Assembly: GCA_021785435.1 (NCBI GenBank)
Contig: JAJYFE010000035.1
Location: forward strand, 1-36,429
Direction: 5' to 3'
From: Planctomycetota bacterium
Lineage (GTDB): Bacteria; Planctomycetota; Phycisphaerae; WQYP01
DNA length: 36,429 nucleotides
In this document: positions 24,343 to 32,220 of the stretch, in pieces
Numbering within the stretch: the first letter of the stretch is position 1
How the letters are laid out: each line of letters opens with the position of its first letter
Program-made: the position numbers and the translations under genes
Notes under the pieces: model-generated
What the model saw: the letters and a program-made list of their open reading frames with translations, nothing else
Databases searched by the model: none
What the model was told of the DNA's origin: nothing

Positions 24343-24621
24343 TTACCATCGTTTCGTTTTCAGATTGTGCACATGGACAGGTTCGCCCTTTTTAACGGGT
24401 GCAACGATCCTGCCAATGTCCACGCCGTACTTGAGCACGGTATCACCGGGCGCGAAATCACGCAGAGCAATCTTGTGCCCCAGCGGAATATCCATCAATA
24501 CCTTCACCTTCGGCGTGGCGTGGCCGTGTAACGATCGGCCCGTGACTTCGCGGCCGGCGGGGATGTCCACGACAGCCACGCCAACCGTGTCCTGGTCGTC
24601 GTGCATGAGGAATTCGGGCAT
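24343..24621 (-). CDS. UxaA-family lyase, SAF-domain small subunit (SuyA-like)
   Basis: A 92-aa SAF domain. It begins [20 protein letters not shown] and ends VHNLKTKRW, with the family core [22 protein letters not shown]. This is the N-terminal domain of altronate dehydratase as a stand-alone subunit; the C-terminal VHN-x-KTKRW matches my recollection of sulfolactate sulfo-lyase SuyA and related split lyases. The ATG at 24621 follows AAAGGAG at good spacing. The large subunit follows after 220 bp. The pair should form one enzyme, with metal-dependent elimination at an alpha-hydroxy acid. Confidence 0.88.
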   Translation of the reverse strand: MPEFLMHDDQDTVGVAVVDIPAGREVTGRSLHGHATPKVKVLMDIPLGHKIALRDFAPGDTVLKYGVDIGRIVAPVKKGEPVHVHNLKTKRW

Positions 24622-24709
24622 GGAAAAATCTCCTTTCCCAGGTTTCAGCTTTCCGTTTTCAGCGTCCTGGTTTCCGTGCTGAACGCGGAACCACCGCGGC
24701 CCCGCGGCG

Positions 24710-26137
24710 CTAATCTACGCCGCCCAACGAAATATGTTTGGTCTCAAGAAACGCCTCGAGGCCTTCAGCGCCAAGCTCGCGGCCCCAGCCGCTCTGTTTA
24801 ATTCCACCAAACGGGCAATTACTTGTTGACGGCACCGCATCGTTGATCCCAATGGTTCCCGCTTCCAGTTGCTCTCCGAGCCGCAGGGCGCGATTCAGAT
24901 CGCGCGTAAACACATAGGCCGCCAGACCATAGACGGTGGCGTTGGCGCGGGCGATCGCCTCCGCTTCGGTATCGAACCGGCACACTGGCGCCACCGGGGC
25001 GAAAGTTTCCTCGGTCAGGCACAGGGCCTGCTCCGGCACGTCCAGCAAAACAGTGGGTTCCAGGAACCAACCCCGGGCGCCCAAGCGCTTACCGCCGGTG
25101 GCCAGCCTGGCCCCCCGCTGCACCGCGTCCGCAATGTGCGTCAGTGCGGTGTTCAGGCCGGCTTCATTGATCATCGCCCCGATGTCCACACCGGGGCTCA
25201 GGCCGTCGCCGACTTTCAAACTTTTCACCGTCGCGATCAGGGCTTCCACAAAACGCGGATAAATGCCGCGTTGCACGTAGATGCGGTTGGCGGCGATACA
25301 GGATTGGCCCGTGTTGCGGAATTTCGCCCCCACGGTTCCCTTCACCGCCGTGGTCAGGTCGGCGTCGTCAAAGACCAGCACCGGGGCGTGGCCCCCCAGC
25401 TCCAGGGACAACTTCGTGACATTCGCGGCGGCGCCGACAATCAACTTTTTGCCGATGGCGGTGGAGCCGGTGAAGGTGATCTTGCGGCAAAGGGGATTGG
25501 CCAGCAGTTCCCCGGCGATCTCCTCGGCTCTACCCACCAGTAGTTGAAAGGCGCCCGGCGGCAACCCGGCGGCATCGATCGCTGCCGCCAGTTGCACCGC
25601 GCACAGGGGCGTGGCGCTGGCCGGCTTTAGCAGCACAGGGCATCCTGCGGCCAGGGCCGGGGCAACTTTGCGCGCCGCCAGCACCAGCGGAAAATTCCAC
25701 GGACTTATCGCCGCGACCACCCCGACCGGGCGCTTAAAAATCAGATGGCGTTTCCCCGGCGCCTGGGGCGGAACGATTCGGCCATACGCCCGGCGGCCTT
25801 CTTCCGCGAACCAACGAAAGTGATCCGCCGCCACGGCGACTTCCCCGCGACTTTCTGTGAGCGGTTTGCCATTCTCCTGGGTGATGAGGCGAGCTATGGC
25901 TTCAGAATTTTGTTCCAAATGATCGGCGACTTTGAACAAGCACCGTCCGCGCTCCCGCGCCGGCAGCGCACTCCAGACCGGCAGCGCCCGCTGCGCGTCT
26001 TGGAGCGCCTGACGCACCATACCGCCATCAACCGTGGCCGCCTGCGCCATCACTTCACCAGTGGCGGGATTGCACACCTCCAGCCAGCCCGTCCCCTCGT
26101 GCCACTGACCGTTGAGATAAACCTTGGTGCGTGTCAT
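24710..26137 (-). CDS. NAD(P)-dependent aldehyde dehydrogenase, GabD-like
   Basis: A 475-aa ALDH-superfamily enzyme closest in style to succinate-semialdehyde dehydrogenase. Seen: PWNFPLVLAARKVAPALAAG, FTGSTAIGKK, the general base in LELGGHAP (Glu246), the nucleophile in NTGQSCIAANR (Cys280), EETFAPVAPVCRF, and PFGGIKQSGWGRE. GabD-like enzymes act as sulfolactaldehyde dehydrogenases in sulfo-ED pathways (P. putida SQ1, Rhizobium), and others act on alpha-ketoglutarate semialdehyde or lactaldehyde. It lies between the isomerase and the SAF subunit, 88 bp from the latter. In the proposed pathway it would make sulfolactate. Confidence 0.9.
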   Translation of the reverse strand: MTRTKVYLNGQWHEGTGWLEVCNPATGEVMAQAATVDGGMVRQALQDAQRALPVWSALPARERGRCLFKVADHLEQNSEAIARLITQENGKPLTESRGEVAVAADHFRWFAEEGRRAYGRIVPPQAPGKRHLIFKRPVGVVAAISPWNFPLVLAARKVAPALAAGCPVLLKPASATPLCAVQLAAAIDAAGLPPGAFQLLVGRAEEIAGELLANPLCRKITFTGSTAIGKKLIVGAAANVTKLSLELGGHAPVLVFDDADLTTAVKGTVGAKFRNTGQSCIAANRIYVQRGIYPRFVEALIATVKSLKVGDGLSPGVDIGAMINEAGLNTALTHIADAVQRGARLATGGKRLGARGWFLEPTVLLDVPEQALCLTEETFAPVAPVCRFDTEAEAIARANATVYGLAAYVFTRDLNRALRLGEQLEAGTIGINDAVPSTSNCPFGGIKQSGWGRELGAEGLEAFLETKHISLGGVD

Positions 26138-26232
26138 AAAACCAACTTCAGATTGCTAATTCCGGGGTTCAGGTTACAGGCGGTGGAGTTCCAGCCACTG
26201 GTTTCTAAAAGTTGAAACCCCAAAACCAACAC

Positions 26233-27054
26233 CTAACCTCCATCGCCTGCCAGTATGGCTCGGGCACTGCGGCACGTTGCCGCCAGCATCGCCTCGGAGT
26301 GGTGCTTCGGCAGGTTCAACTCCACCCCCACCCAATCCGCATAGTTCATCTGTTCCATCGCCTCCCTGACCGCCGGCCAATCCACGTCGCCCTCCAGCAG
26401 GTGCAGCACCGGCCCGCCGGCGCGGGCGTCCTTAAAATGGATGCGGCGGATATACCGTGCCCCCAATTCGCGGATCCACTCCTGCGGATACCCCAACAGA
26501 CAGTTCACGACGTTGCCCACATCAAAGTACATCCGTACCTGGGGACTGCCGATCGCGTCCAGGAATGCCATCCACTCCCGCGGCGAGAACAGAAACCGAT
26601 TTTCCACATTCTCCAAGGCCACCGTCAGGCTGAGCTGTTCCGCCACACGGGCCACTCGTTGGGCGGTCTCCAGCGCGTGGTTCCAGGTTTGGGTATAGGT
26701 TTGCCCGGCATCCCAGCGCCCGGGCACAATCAGCAACACGTCGCCGCCCATGATTTTTACCGCTTCCAGAGCGGCTTCGGCCCGCGCCACCGCCTGGGTG
26801 CGTTGTTGCGGATCCGCCGCCGCGAAAGCCGGCCAAAATCCCGGCCCGCCGCGCATACTGGGAATTTTCAGCCCCGCCTTATCCGCCAGCTTCCGCAGCT
26901 TTTCGGCGGAGTGGCGTGGATCCGCGTCCACCGGCAGCGCCCCGGCGCCCAGGAAGGTTGGCTCGACGCCCTGAAATCCCGCCGCGGCGAGGTCCGCCAA
27001 TAATCTTTCCGCTGTCGCTTCGGAAACCCCACATGAGAACGCGATGTTATTCAT
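26233..27054 (-). CDS. Sugar isomerase/epimerase, xylose-isomerase-like TIM barrel
   Basis: A 273-aa AP-endonuclease-2-type barrel. Metal-binding residues fit the family: Glu in VALENVENRF, Asp in MYFDVGNVVN, His in IRRIHFKDA, and Glu in WVGVELN. Family members epimerise or isomerise sugars and sugar phosphates (UlaE, tagatose 3-epimerase, hydroxypyruvate isomerase). The substrate is not evident. In the operon it lies between transaldolase and aldehyde dehydrogenase, so it could prepare the ketose that the transaldolase cleaves, or epimerise a later product. The ATG at 27054 has only weak Shine-Dalgarno sequence. The 135-bp gap to the transaldolase is a GGGTTTCGGGTT-like spacer. Confidence 0.85.
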   Translation of the reverse strand: MNNIAFSCGVSEATAERLLADLAAAGFQGVEPTFLGAGALPVDADPRHSAEKLRKLADKAGLKIPSMRGGPGFWPAFAAADPQQRTQAVARAEAALEAVKIMGGDVLLIVPGRWDAGQTYTQTWNHALETAQRVARVAEQLSLTVALENVENRFLFSPREWMAFLDAIGSPQVRMYFDVGNVVNCLLGYPQEWIRELGARYIRRIHFKDARAGGPVLHLLEGDVDWPAVREAMEQMNYADWVGVELNLPKHHSEAMLAATCRSARAILAGDGG

Positions 27055-27189
27055 GGTCCGTTATTAGCCTTCCGCCAGCAGCTTTTAGTTACACGGGTTT
27101 CGGGTTGTGGCTACCCGAGTCCAACCGCTCCACCCTCCCCGCTACCCGTAACCCCGAAAACCCATAACCTAAAACCTGGAACCGACAAC

Positions 27190-27858
27190 CTACTTCGCTC
27201 CCGCCGGCTCGCCCTGCGGAACTTTTTTCCAGTCTTTCAGGAACAGCTCAATGCCAATATCCGTCAACGGATGATCATAAAGTTTTTCCAGTACGTCAAA
27301 ACCCATCGTGCAGATTTCCGCGCCGGCCAGCGCCGCTTCCAGCACATGCAGGGGATGCCGCACCGCGGCTACAATAATCTGCGTGGAGTAACCATAATTC
27401 GCGTAAATCTGGCGAATTTGCCGCACCAGGTCCATACCAATATGGCCGATTGCGTCCAGCCGGCCGACAAAGGGGCTTACGTAGGTGGCGCCCACTTTCG
27501 CCGCCAGCAGGGCCTGCAGCGGTGAGAACGTGGTCGTCACATTGGTCTTGATATGCTCCGCGGACAGGCGCTGCACCGCCACCAGTCCTTCCTTCATCAC
27601 AGGCACCTTCACCACCACGTTATCGGCGATGGTGGCCAGTTGCCGTGCTTCCTGAATAATTCCATCCGCGTCCAGGCTGATGGTTTCCAGGCTCACCGGC
27701 CGCCCGGCGGCCAGCGCGCAGATTTGTGGATAGAGCCGCCGCGGATCGGCGCCTGTCTTGGAAACATGCGTGGGGTTGGTGGTTACACCATCCAACATGC
27801 CCCAGCGCAGCGCCTGCGCGATCTGTTCCACATTCGCGGTGTCGAGAAAAATTTTCAT
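27190..27858 (-). CDS. Small transaldolase / fructose-6-phosphate aldolase family (TalC/SftT-like)
   Basis: A 222-aa class I aldolase with a Schiff-base lysine in VVVKVPVMKEGL (Lys84). It also has MKIFLDTANVEQI, KTNVTTTFSPLQALLAA and YVSPFVGRLDAIG, and it keeps VAAVRHPLHVLEAALAGA. The usual TTNPSL is TTNPTHV here, a change in the active-site loop. Families with this fold include TalC, fructose-6-phosphate aldolase and the sulfofructose transaldolase of sulfoglycolysis. The ATG at 27858 is chosen because it follows GGAAGG and starts the family's first strand; an upstream TTG overlaps the regulator. The gene starts 7 bp after the regulator stop. Confidence 0.88.
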   Translation of the reverse strand: MKIFLDTANVEQIAQALRWGMLDGVTTNPTHVSKTGADPRRLYPQICALAAGRPVSLETISLDADGIIQEARQLATIADNVVVKVPVMKEGLVAVQRLSAEHIKTNVTTTFSPLQALLAAKVGATYVSPFVGRLDAIGHIGMDLVRQIRQIYANYGYSTQIIVAAVRHPLHVLEAALAGAEICTMGFDVLEKLYDHPLTDIGIELFLKDWKKVPQGEPAGAK

Positions 27859-27865
27859 ACGGTCA

Positions 27866-28618
27866 TCATCCTTCCACAATTGATTCCGGCGAAATGGGGC
27901 CGGCCTGTTGTTGTTCCAGCAGCGCCTCCCGGGCGCCGCGGACGTGCTCCCGGGCCAGGCGCTCCGCCTCCTCGGGGTTTCCGTTGGCGATAGCCTGCAC
28001 GATCGCCCGGTGCTCCCGGTGAATCACGTCGATGTCACGATGCGCCCGCACCACCATCCCCAACATCCGATAACCTTCCGTCAGCCGGATTAATACCCGG
28101 TTGGCGCTAATCTGAACCATTCGGAGATGAAAAGCCCGGTCCAGTTCCCCCATGGCCCGCTCCTGCCCGGCGCGGCCGAGTTCCAGAATCCGGTCAGCCA
28201 TGCGCTCCAGCTCACGCAGGTCGGCCCGACTGATGTGTTCGCAGCAGAGCCGGGCCGCCAAGCCCTCAAAGACCTCCCGCAATTGATACGCTTCCAGCAG
28301 GGTTTGCCGGTCCAATTCGCTGACGAACATTCCCACGCGGTCCACCGCTCGCACCAGTCCGCCGAATTGCAACTCCAGCAACGATTCCCGAATGACGCTT
28401 TGCGCTACGCCGAAGCGCTTAGCCAAGTCCACCTGGCGCAGCGGTTGCCCGGGCTGCAGGCGGCCGGATAAAATCAAGGTTTGCAGCGCGTTGCGCACGC
28501 GATGCCGCGCTAGTTGCGTACCGGTGGCAGAGGCATTCACCGCCGCAACGTCACCGCCCGGATGGCGGGTACCCTTGTCGATCGAAATCCAACCATTGGA
28601 CGGATTCGCTTTGGCCAC
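27866..28618 (-). CDS. GntR-family regulator, FCD (FadR) type
   Basis: A 250-aa protein. Residues about 36-100 are a winged helix (VDLAKRFGVAQSVIRESLLEL), followed by an FCD helical ligand domain with EAYQLREVFEGLAARL, DRAFHLRMVQIS and the metal-site HREHRAIVQAI. Such regulators sense organic acids or sugar acids. It is the first gene of the operon and probably controls it. The first 35 residues are an extension without family match. The start is GTG 28616-28618, with GGAG nine bases upstream. Confidence 0.92.
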   Translation of the reverse strand: MAKANPSNGWISIDKGTRHPGGDVAAVNASATGTQLARHRVRNALQTLILSGRLQPGQPLRQVDLAKRFGVAQSVIRESLLELQFGGLVRAVDRVGMFVSELDRQTLLEAYQLREVFEGLAARLCCEHISRADLRELERMADRILELGRAGQERAMGELDRAFHLRMVQISANRVLIRLTEGYRMLGMVVRAHRDIDVIHREHRAIVQAIANGNPEEAERLAREHVRGAREALLEQQQAGPISPESIVEG

Positions 28619-28642
28619 GCCGTTCGTCTCCGCGGTTAATCG

Positions 28643-28656
28643 CTACCAATCGATAG
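28643..28656. promoter_or_regulatory. Candidate operator, imperfect palindrome
   Basis: CTACCAATCGATAG at 28643-28656 matches its own complement in 10 of 14 positions. It overlaps the -10 box and the expected start site of the operon promoter, as a repressor site would. FCD-GntR sites often have a TGGT/ACCA core, which is partly present. Confidence 0.4.
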
Positions 28657-28683
28657 AATAGGCTCAATCCCTCCACCTGTCAA
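28655..28683 (-). promoter_or_regulatory. Near-consensus promoter of the catabolic operon
   Basis: On the minus strand TTGACA (28683-28678), exactly 17 bases, then TATTCT (28660-28655). Transcription would begin near 28648, about 30 bases before the GTG start of the regulator. Confidence 0.8.
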
Positions 28684-28741
28684 GCCCTTCGCGGAATTTC
28701 CATGCCCAGACGCCGGGTGCGCCGTCTGCCCGGTGCGCCCC

Positions 28742-29554
28742 TCAGCGCTGCGCGAGCCCTTTTAGTTCGGTTATGGTGCCGCGGGGATCGGCGCTGCGCA
28801 TGAGAGTTTCCCCCACTAGAATCGAGCGTACCCCCGCCGCGGCCAGTCGGCGCACATCCGTGGCATTCTTGATTCCACTTTCCGCCACCAGAATGGTCCG
28901 GTCCTCAACCCAATCCGCCAGCCGCAGTGTGGTTCCCAGATCAACGGTGAAGTCGTTCAGATTCCGGTTGTTAATGCCCAGCAAGCTGTAACTGCGCAGG
29001 GGGAACCCCAACATGGACCGCACCCGTAACAGTGCGTCCATTTCGTGCACCTCAATCAGCGCGGTGAGCCGCAATTCGGCGGCTAAAATCAACAGATCCA
29101 TCAGGGCGGAATCAGTCAGAATTTCCGCGATCAACAGGATGGCATCAGCGCCGGCCGCCCGCGCTTCCCATACCTGATATGGATCGATAATAAAATCTTT
29201 GCGCAGCAGCGGCAGCGGCACGGCGGCACGGATTTGAGCCAGATGTTCCAAGCGGCCCTGAAAATATTTTTCATCGGTCAGTACCGAGAGCGCCTCCACC
29301 CCGGCGGTATGATACAGTTCGGCCCGCGCGATGGGATCAAAATCCGGTTTAATCACTCCCGCGGAGGGGGAAGCTTTCTTGACCTCGGCGATAATATTGA
29401 CCCAACCACGCGGCGGACGCGTCACCGCGGCGAAAAAATTGCGAACCTCCGTTGCCGCGGCACATTGCCGCTTTAATTCTTCCAAAGGGGTCTGCTTTTG
29501 TGCCGCCGCCAGCTCAGCCTTTTTTGTTTCCACGATTTGGTGCAGAATGCTCAG
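28742..29554 (-). CDS. trpC: Indole-3-glycerol phosphate synthase
   Basis: About 270 aa; tryptophan pathway enzyme that closes the indole ring. Seen: IIAEVKKASPSAG with the catalytic Lys, LSVLTDEKYFQG, LPLLRKDFIIDPYQVWEARA, GINNRNLNDFTVD, VAESGI, and ILVGETLM. The first ATG/GTG/TTG start in frame is GTG at 29533 (VETKKAEL). The family's N-terminal ILxxIVxxKxxE motif is present further upstream as ILSILHQIVE. Placing the start at CTG 29552-29554 (or ATC 29555-29557) includes it and puts GGAG at good distance. No other trp gene is adjacent. Confidence 0.9.
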   Translation of the reverse strand: MSILHQIVETKKAELAAAQKQTPLEELKRQCAAATEVRNFFAAVTRPPRGWVNIIAEVKKASPSAGVIKPDFDPIARAELYHTAGVEALSVLTDEKYFQGRLEHLAQIRAAVPLPLLRKDFIIDPYQVWEARAAGADAILLIAEILTDSALMDLLILAAELRLTALIEVHEMDALLRVRSMLGFPLRSYSLLGINNRNLNDFTVDLGTTLRLADWVEDRTILVAESGIKNATDVRRLAAAGVRSILVGETLMRSADPRGTITELKGLAQR

Positions 29555-29601
29555 GATGTTGCTCCACCGCGGGCTTAAACTTTCTTCGGACCGGGAAACC
29601 T

Positions 29602-30627
29602 ATGCCAGCTGATTTTATCTTAGCGCTCCTGGTGATCTCAAGCCTGCTGACCATGTGGAAACTGGGCGTCTTCGCGGCGGCGCCGTTACGCCTGGCACCG
29701 CCACGAACCAATCGTCTCACCGTCTGGCACATCCTGTTGGTGTTGTGGCTTTTTCTGGTGCTTGAAGGCGCCGGTGGGGTTTTGCTGGGACTCAAGCAGC
29801 CGCCGGGCCGGCCGGCGGCGCTCCTCTGGACGCATTGGGCGCCGCTGGTCGCAGATACCTTCGCGCGGCTGGTCGTGGTGGTAATCATGCTGTTAATCGC
29901 CCGGGGCCGGTTTGATGCCGCGTGGCCTGGACTGGGGCTGACCGGGCGCGGCTTGCCCCGGGGCGCTGCCGGCGGTCTAATCGCGTATCTGCTCATCGCC
30001 CCGCCGCTGTACCTGACCTTCTTCGTCGCCTCCCGCCTCAACGAGTGGCTTTGGCACCACCGGCCTCCGGAACATCCGTTGCTCCAGGCGATGCAAGCGC
30101 ATCCCGGCGCCGGGCCGCTGGCGATGCTGGTCTTTATGGCCTGCGTATCGGCACCCATTTCCGAAGAATTATTTTTCCGTGGGATGCTGCAATCTTTTAT
30201 TTTTCGTTTATTGGCGGCACGCCGCCACGGTGCTGGCGGGGGGCCAGTCTCCCGACCTGCGGCCAACCCGGCGCACACCCACGCCGACGCCCGCGACGAA
30301 ACATCCGTAACCAACAAGCTGAGACCCGCTCGAGCAATCGCTACGGTGACAACCTTAAACCCGAAACCCGACACTTTAAATCCACAGCCGGCAGCCACTG
30401 TCGCGGATCGCTGGCTCGCCATCGGGCTGACCGCGCTACTCTTTGCCCTGGCCCATTACTGGATATCCCCCGGCGATGGCGCCTGGTTGCCGGGACTATT
30501 TCTGCTGGGGATGGGGCTGGGTTATATCTACGAACGGACCGGAAATATGTGGGCCGACATCACCATGCATGCCGCCTTCAACGGCGTCGCGGTTACCGTG
30601 GTGCTGCTGCTGCACCCGGCGCTGTAA
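29602..30627 (+). CDS. CPBP intramembrane metalloprotease with repeat-like insertion
   Basis: A 341-aa membrane protein of the Abi/CPBP (Rce1-like) family. Catalytic motifs: EELFFRG (residues 188-194), FALAHY (281-286), and HAAFNG (about 333-338). Helices are seen near 5-20, 40-63, 80-100, 120-143, 170-186, 272-284 and 298-312. Between FRLLAARR (about 208) and DRWLAIG (269) lies a polar stretch of about 60 residues rich in Pro, Thr, Asn and Ala, which is not part of the family and looks like translated spacer sequence. It joins two helices, so the fold may survive. The gene is divergent from trpC. The start is ATG 29602; no clear ribosome site. Confidence 0.88.
   Translation: MPADFILALLVISSLLTMWKLGVFAAAPLRLAPPRTNRLTVWHILLVLWLFLVLEGAGGVLLGLKQPPGRPAALLWTHWAPLVADTFARLVVVVIMLLIARGRFDAAWPGLGLTGRGLPRGAAGGLIAYLLIAPPLYLTFFVASRLNEWLWHHRPPEHPLLQAMQAHPGAGPLAMLVFMACVSAPISEELFFRGMLQSFIFRLLAARRHGAGGGPVSRPAANPAHTHADARDETSVTNKLRPARAIATVTTLNPKPDTLNPQPAATVADRWLAIGLTALLFALAHYWISPGDGAWLPGLFLLGMGLGYIYERTGNMWADITMHAAFNGVAVTVVLLLHPAL
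30226..30404 (+). repeat. Repeat/spacer-like in-frame insertion in the CPBP gene
   Basis: The stretch contains AATCGCTACGGTGAC (30336-30350), a copy of the short palindromic family, followed by AACCTTAAACCCGAAACCCG. The latter is the spacer type seen between genes at 27130-27185 and 15510-15535. The frame is kept throughout. Confidence 0.65.
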
Positions 30628-30654
30628 CCCGAGTCTTTCGCGGCGGAGAACCGC

Positions 30655-30690
30655 GCGGGCGATAACCGGGAAGACCCGCCGACACTTTTT
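30655..30690 (+). terminator. Weak candidate terminator after the CPBP gene
   Basis: A 5-bp stem GCGGG/CCCGC is followed, six bases later, by TTTTT. The remaining gap to tyrS holds no gene. Confidence 0.25.
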
Positions 30691-30905
30691 AAGGGGCCGC
30701 GCCAGGCTGGTCCGGGGGTAACACGACCGGGACGCCCGGCGCTAGGGAATACCAGGCTGCGGAGTAGAAAGGCAACGGGGCAAGGTAAAAAGTATAAGGG
30801 AACTGGGCTGCGGCGTTCTCTCCGTTGGTCGGTTAGTCGTCACCTCTTACTCTTGACTGTTGAATGGGCTTTCACCTTCAGTAGCGACAATCTCCCGGCG
30901 CCTGC

Positions 30906-30911
30906 TAAAAT
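30906..30911 (+). promoter_or_regulatory. -10-like box immediately before tyrS
   Basis: TAAAAT ends six bases before the tyrS ATG (30918), so a transcript from it would start at the ATG and be leaderless. nadD shows a similar arrangement. No good -35 box is seen. Confidence 0.35.
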
Positions 30912-30917
30912 ACCGCC

Positions 30918-32189
30918 ATGAATCCACCGGACCCAACGGTACTGGAGTCGCATTGGAGGTGTCTGCTCGAAGGCGCGGAGCATGTTTATGCGGCGGAGGA
31001 ATTGCGCGCCCGGCTTGGGGCGGCGGCCGCCGCGGGCCGCCCTTTGCGCGTGAAGCTGGGGATGGACCCCACCGCCCCGGACCTGCATTTAGGCCACGCC
31101 GTGGTGCTGCGCAAGCTGCGGCAATTTCAGGACCTCGGCCATCGGGCCGTCCTGATTATCGGCGATTTCACGGCGCGCATCGGCGATCCCACCGGTAAAA
31201 CCAAAACCCGACCCAGGCTTTCGGACCAACAGGTGGAGGAAAATGCCCGCACGTATTTCGCCCAAGCCGGTAAAATTCTCGACACCCGTCCCGAAAAAAT
31301 GGAAATTCGCCGCAACAGCGAATGGCTCGCCAAAATGACCTTCGCCGACGCTCTGCGCCTCGCCGAGCAGATGACCGTCGCACGCATGTTGGAACGCGAT
31401 ACATTCCAGGAGCGCCACCGGGCGGGCGAACCCATTTACATCCATGAGTTCATGTATCCGCTGATGCAGGGGTGGGACTCGGTGATGATCCAGGCGGACG
31501 TGGAACTGGGCGGCACCGACCAGACCTTCAATAATCTCGTTGGACGCGATTTGCAGCTGGCGCAGAACCAGCCACCGCAGATCGTCATGACCATGCCCCT
31601 GCTGCTGGGTACCGACGGCCAACGAAAAATGAGCAAATCGCTCGGCAATTACGTCGGTGTGGCCGATTCGCCCGCGGAGCAATTCGGCAAGGCGATGAGC
31701 ATTCCTGACGCGTTGATGGCGCAGTGGTTCCGCCTTTGCACCCCTCTGCCGGAAGAACGCATCGGCGTGCTGCTGGACCCCGCGCGGGTCCATCCGCGGC
31801 AGGCCAAGGAGGTGCTGGGGCGCGCCATTGTTGAACAGTTCCACTCCTCCGCCGCTGCCGCCGCCGCCGCCGAGGAATTCCGCCGCCGCTTTTCCGAAGG
31901 CCAACTGCCGGCCGATATCCCCCTCTGCCCGATCCCGGCGGCGCTGCTGCAAAATGGCCGCATCGGTCTGCTGACCCTGATCAAACAGGCGGGCTTGGCG
32001 CCTTCGACCAGCGAGGCTCGGCGGCTCGTGGAAAGCGGCGCGGTGCGTTTCGCCGGAGAAAAGATCAGCCACTGGAACCAGAGCGTGTCATTGGAAAATC
32101 AGCCCATCCTGCAGATCGGCAAACGGCGCCTCTGTCGGGTACAGGCGGAAAATATCAGCGCTCCGATACGCCCCAACGCAGGCGCGTGA
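30918..32189 (+). CDS. tyrS: Tyrosyl-tRNA synthetase
   Basis: A 423-aa class I synthetase. HIGH-type motif HLGH (57-60), binding residues in LKLGMD-like [17 protein letters not shown], then [20 protein letters not shown], and the KMSKS loop in [11 protein letters not shown]. The C-terminal RNA-binding S4 domain is seen as [19 protein letters not shown]. The pattern [13 protein letters not shown] places it in the TyrZ-like branch. A run of eight Ala near residue 313-321 is a local expansion. It is followed after 31 bp by fucI. Confidence 0.95.
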   Translation: MNPPDPTVLESHWRCLLEGAEHVYAAEELRARLGAAAAAGRPLRVKLGMDPTAPDLHLGHAVVLRKLRQFQDLGHRAVLIIGDFTARIGDPTGKTKTRPRLSDQQVEENARTYFAQAGKILDTRPEKMEIRRNSEWLAKMTFADALRLAEQMTVARMLERDTFQERHRAGEPIYIHEFMYPLMQGWDSVMIQADVELGGTDQTFNNLVGRDLQLAQNQPPQIVMTMPLLLGTDGQRKMSKSLGNYVGVADSPAEQFGKAMSIPDALMAQWFRLCTPLPEERIGVLLDPARVHPRQAKEVLGRAIVEQFHSSAAAAAAAEEFRRRFSEGQLPADIPLCPIPAALLQNGRIGLLTLIKQAGLAPSTSEARRLVESGAVRFAGEKISHWNQSVSLENQPILQIGKRRLCRVQAENISAPIRPNAGA

Positions 32190-32220
32190 ACGAGCGAGCC
32201 CTTTTGATGAGAGGTGGATA

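Noticed and set aside
23124-24395. Plus-strand 423-codon frame opposite the lyase large subunit
   Set aside because: Antisense shadow of the conserved UxaA-family gene.
21622-28683. Bacterial microcompartment-linked fucose/rhamnose cluster
   Set aside because: No shell-protein genes are present, and the lyase/dehydrogenase set does not match that pathway.
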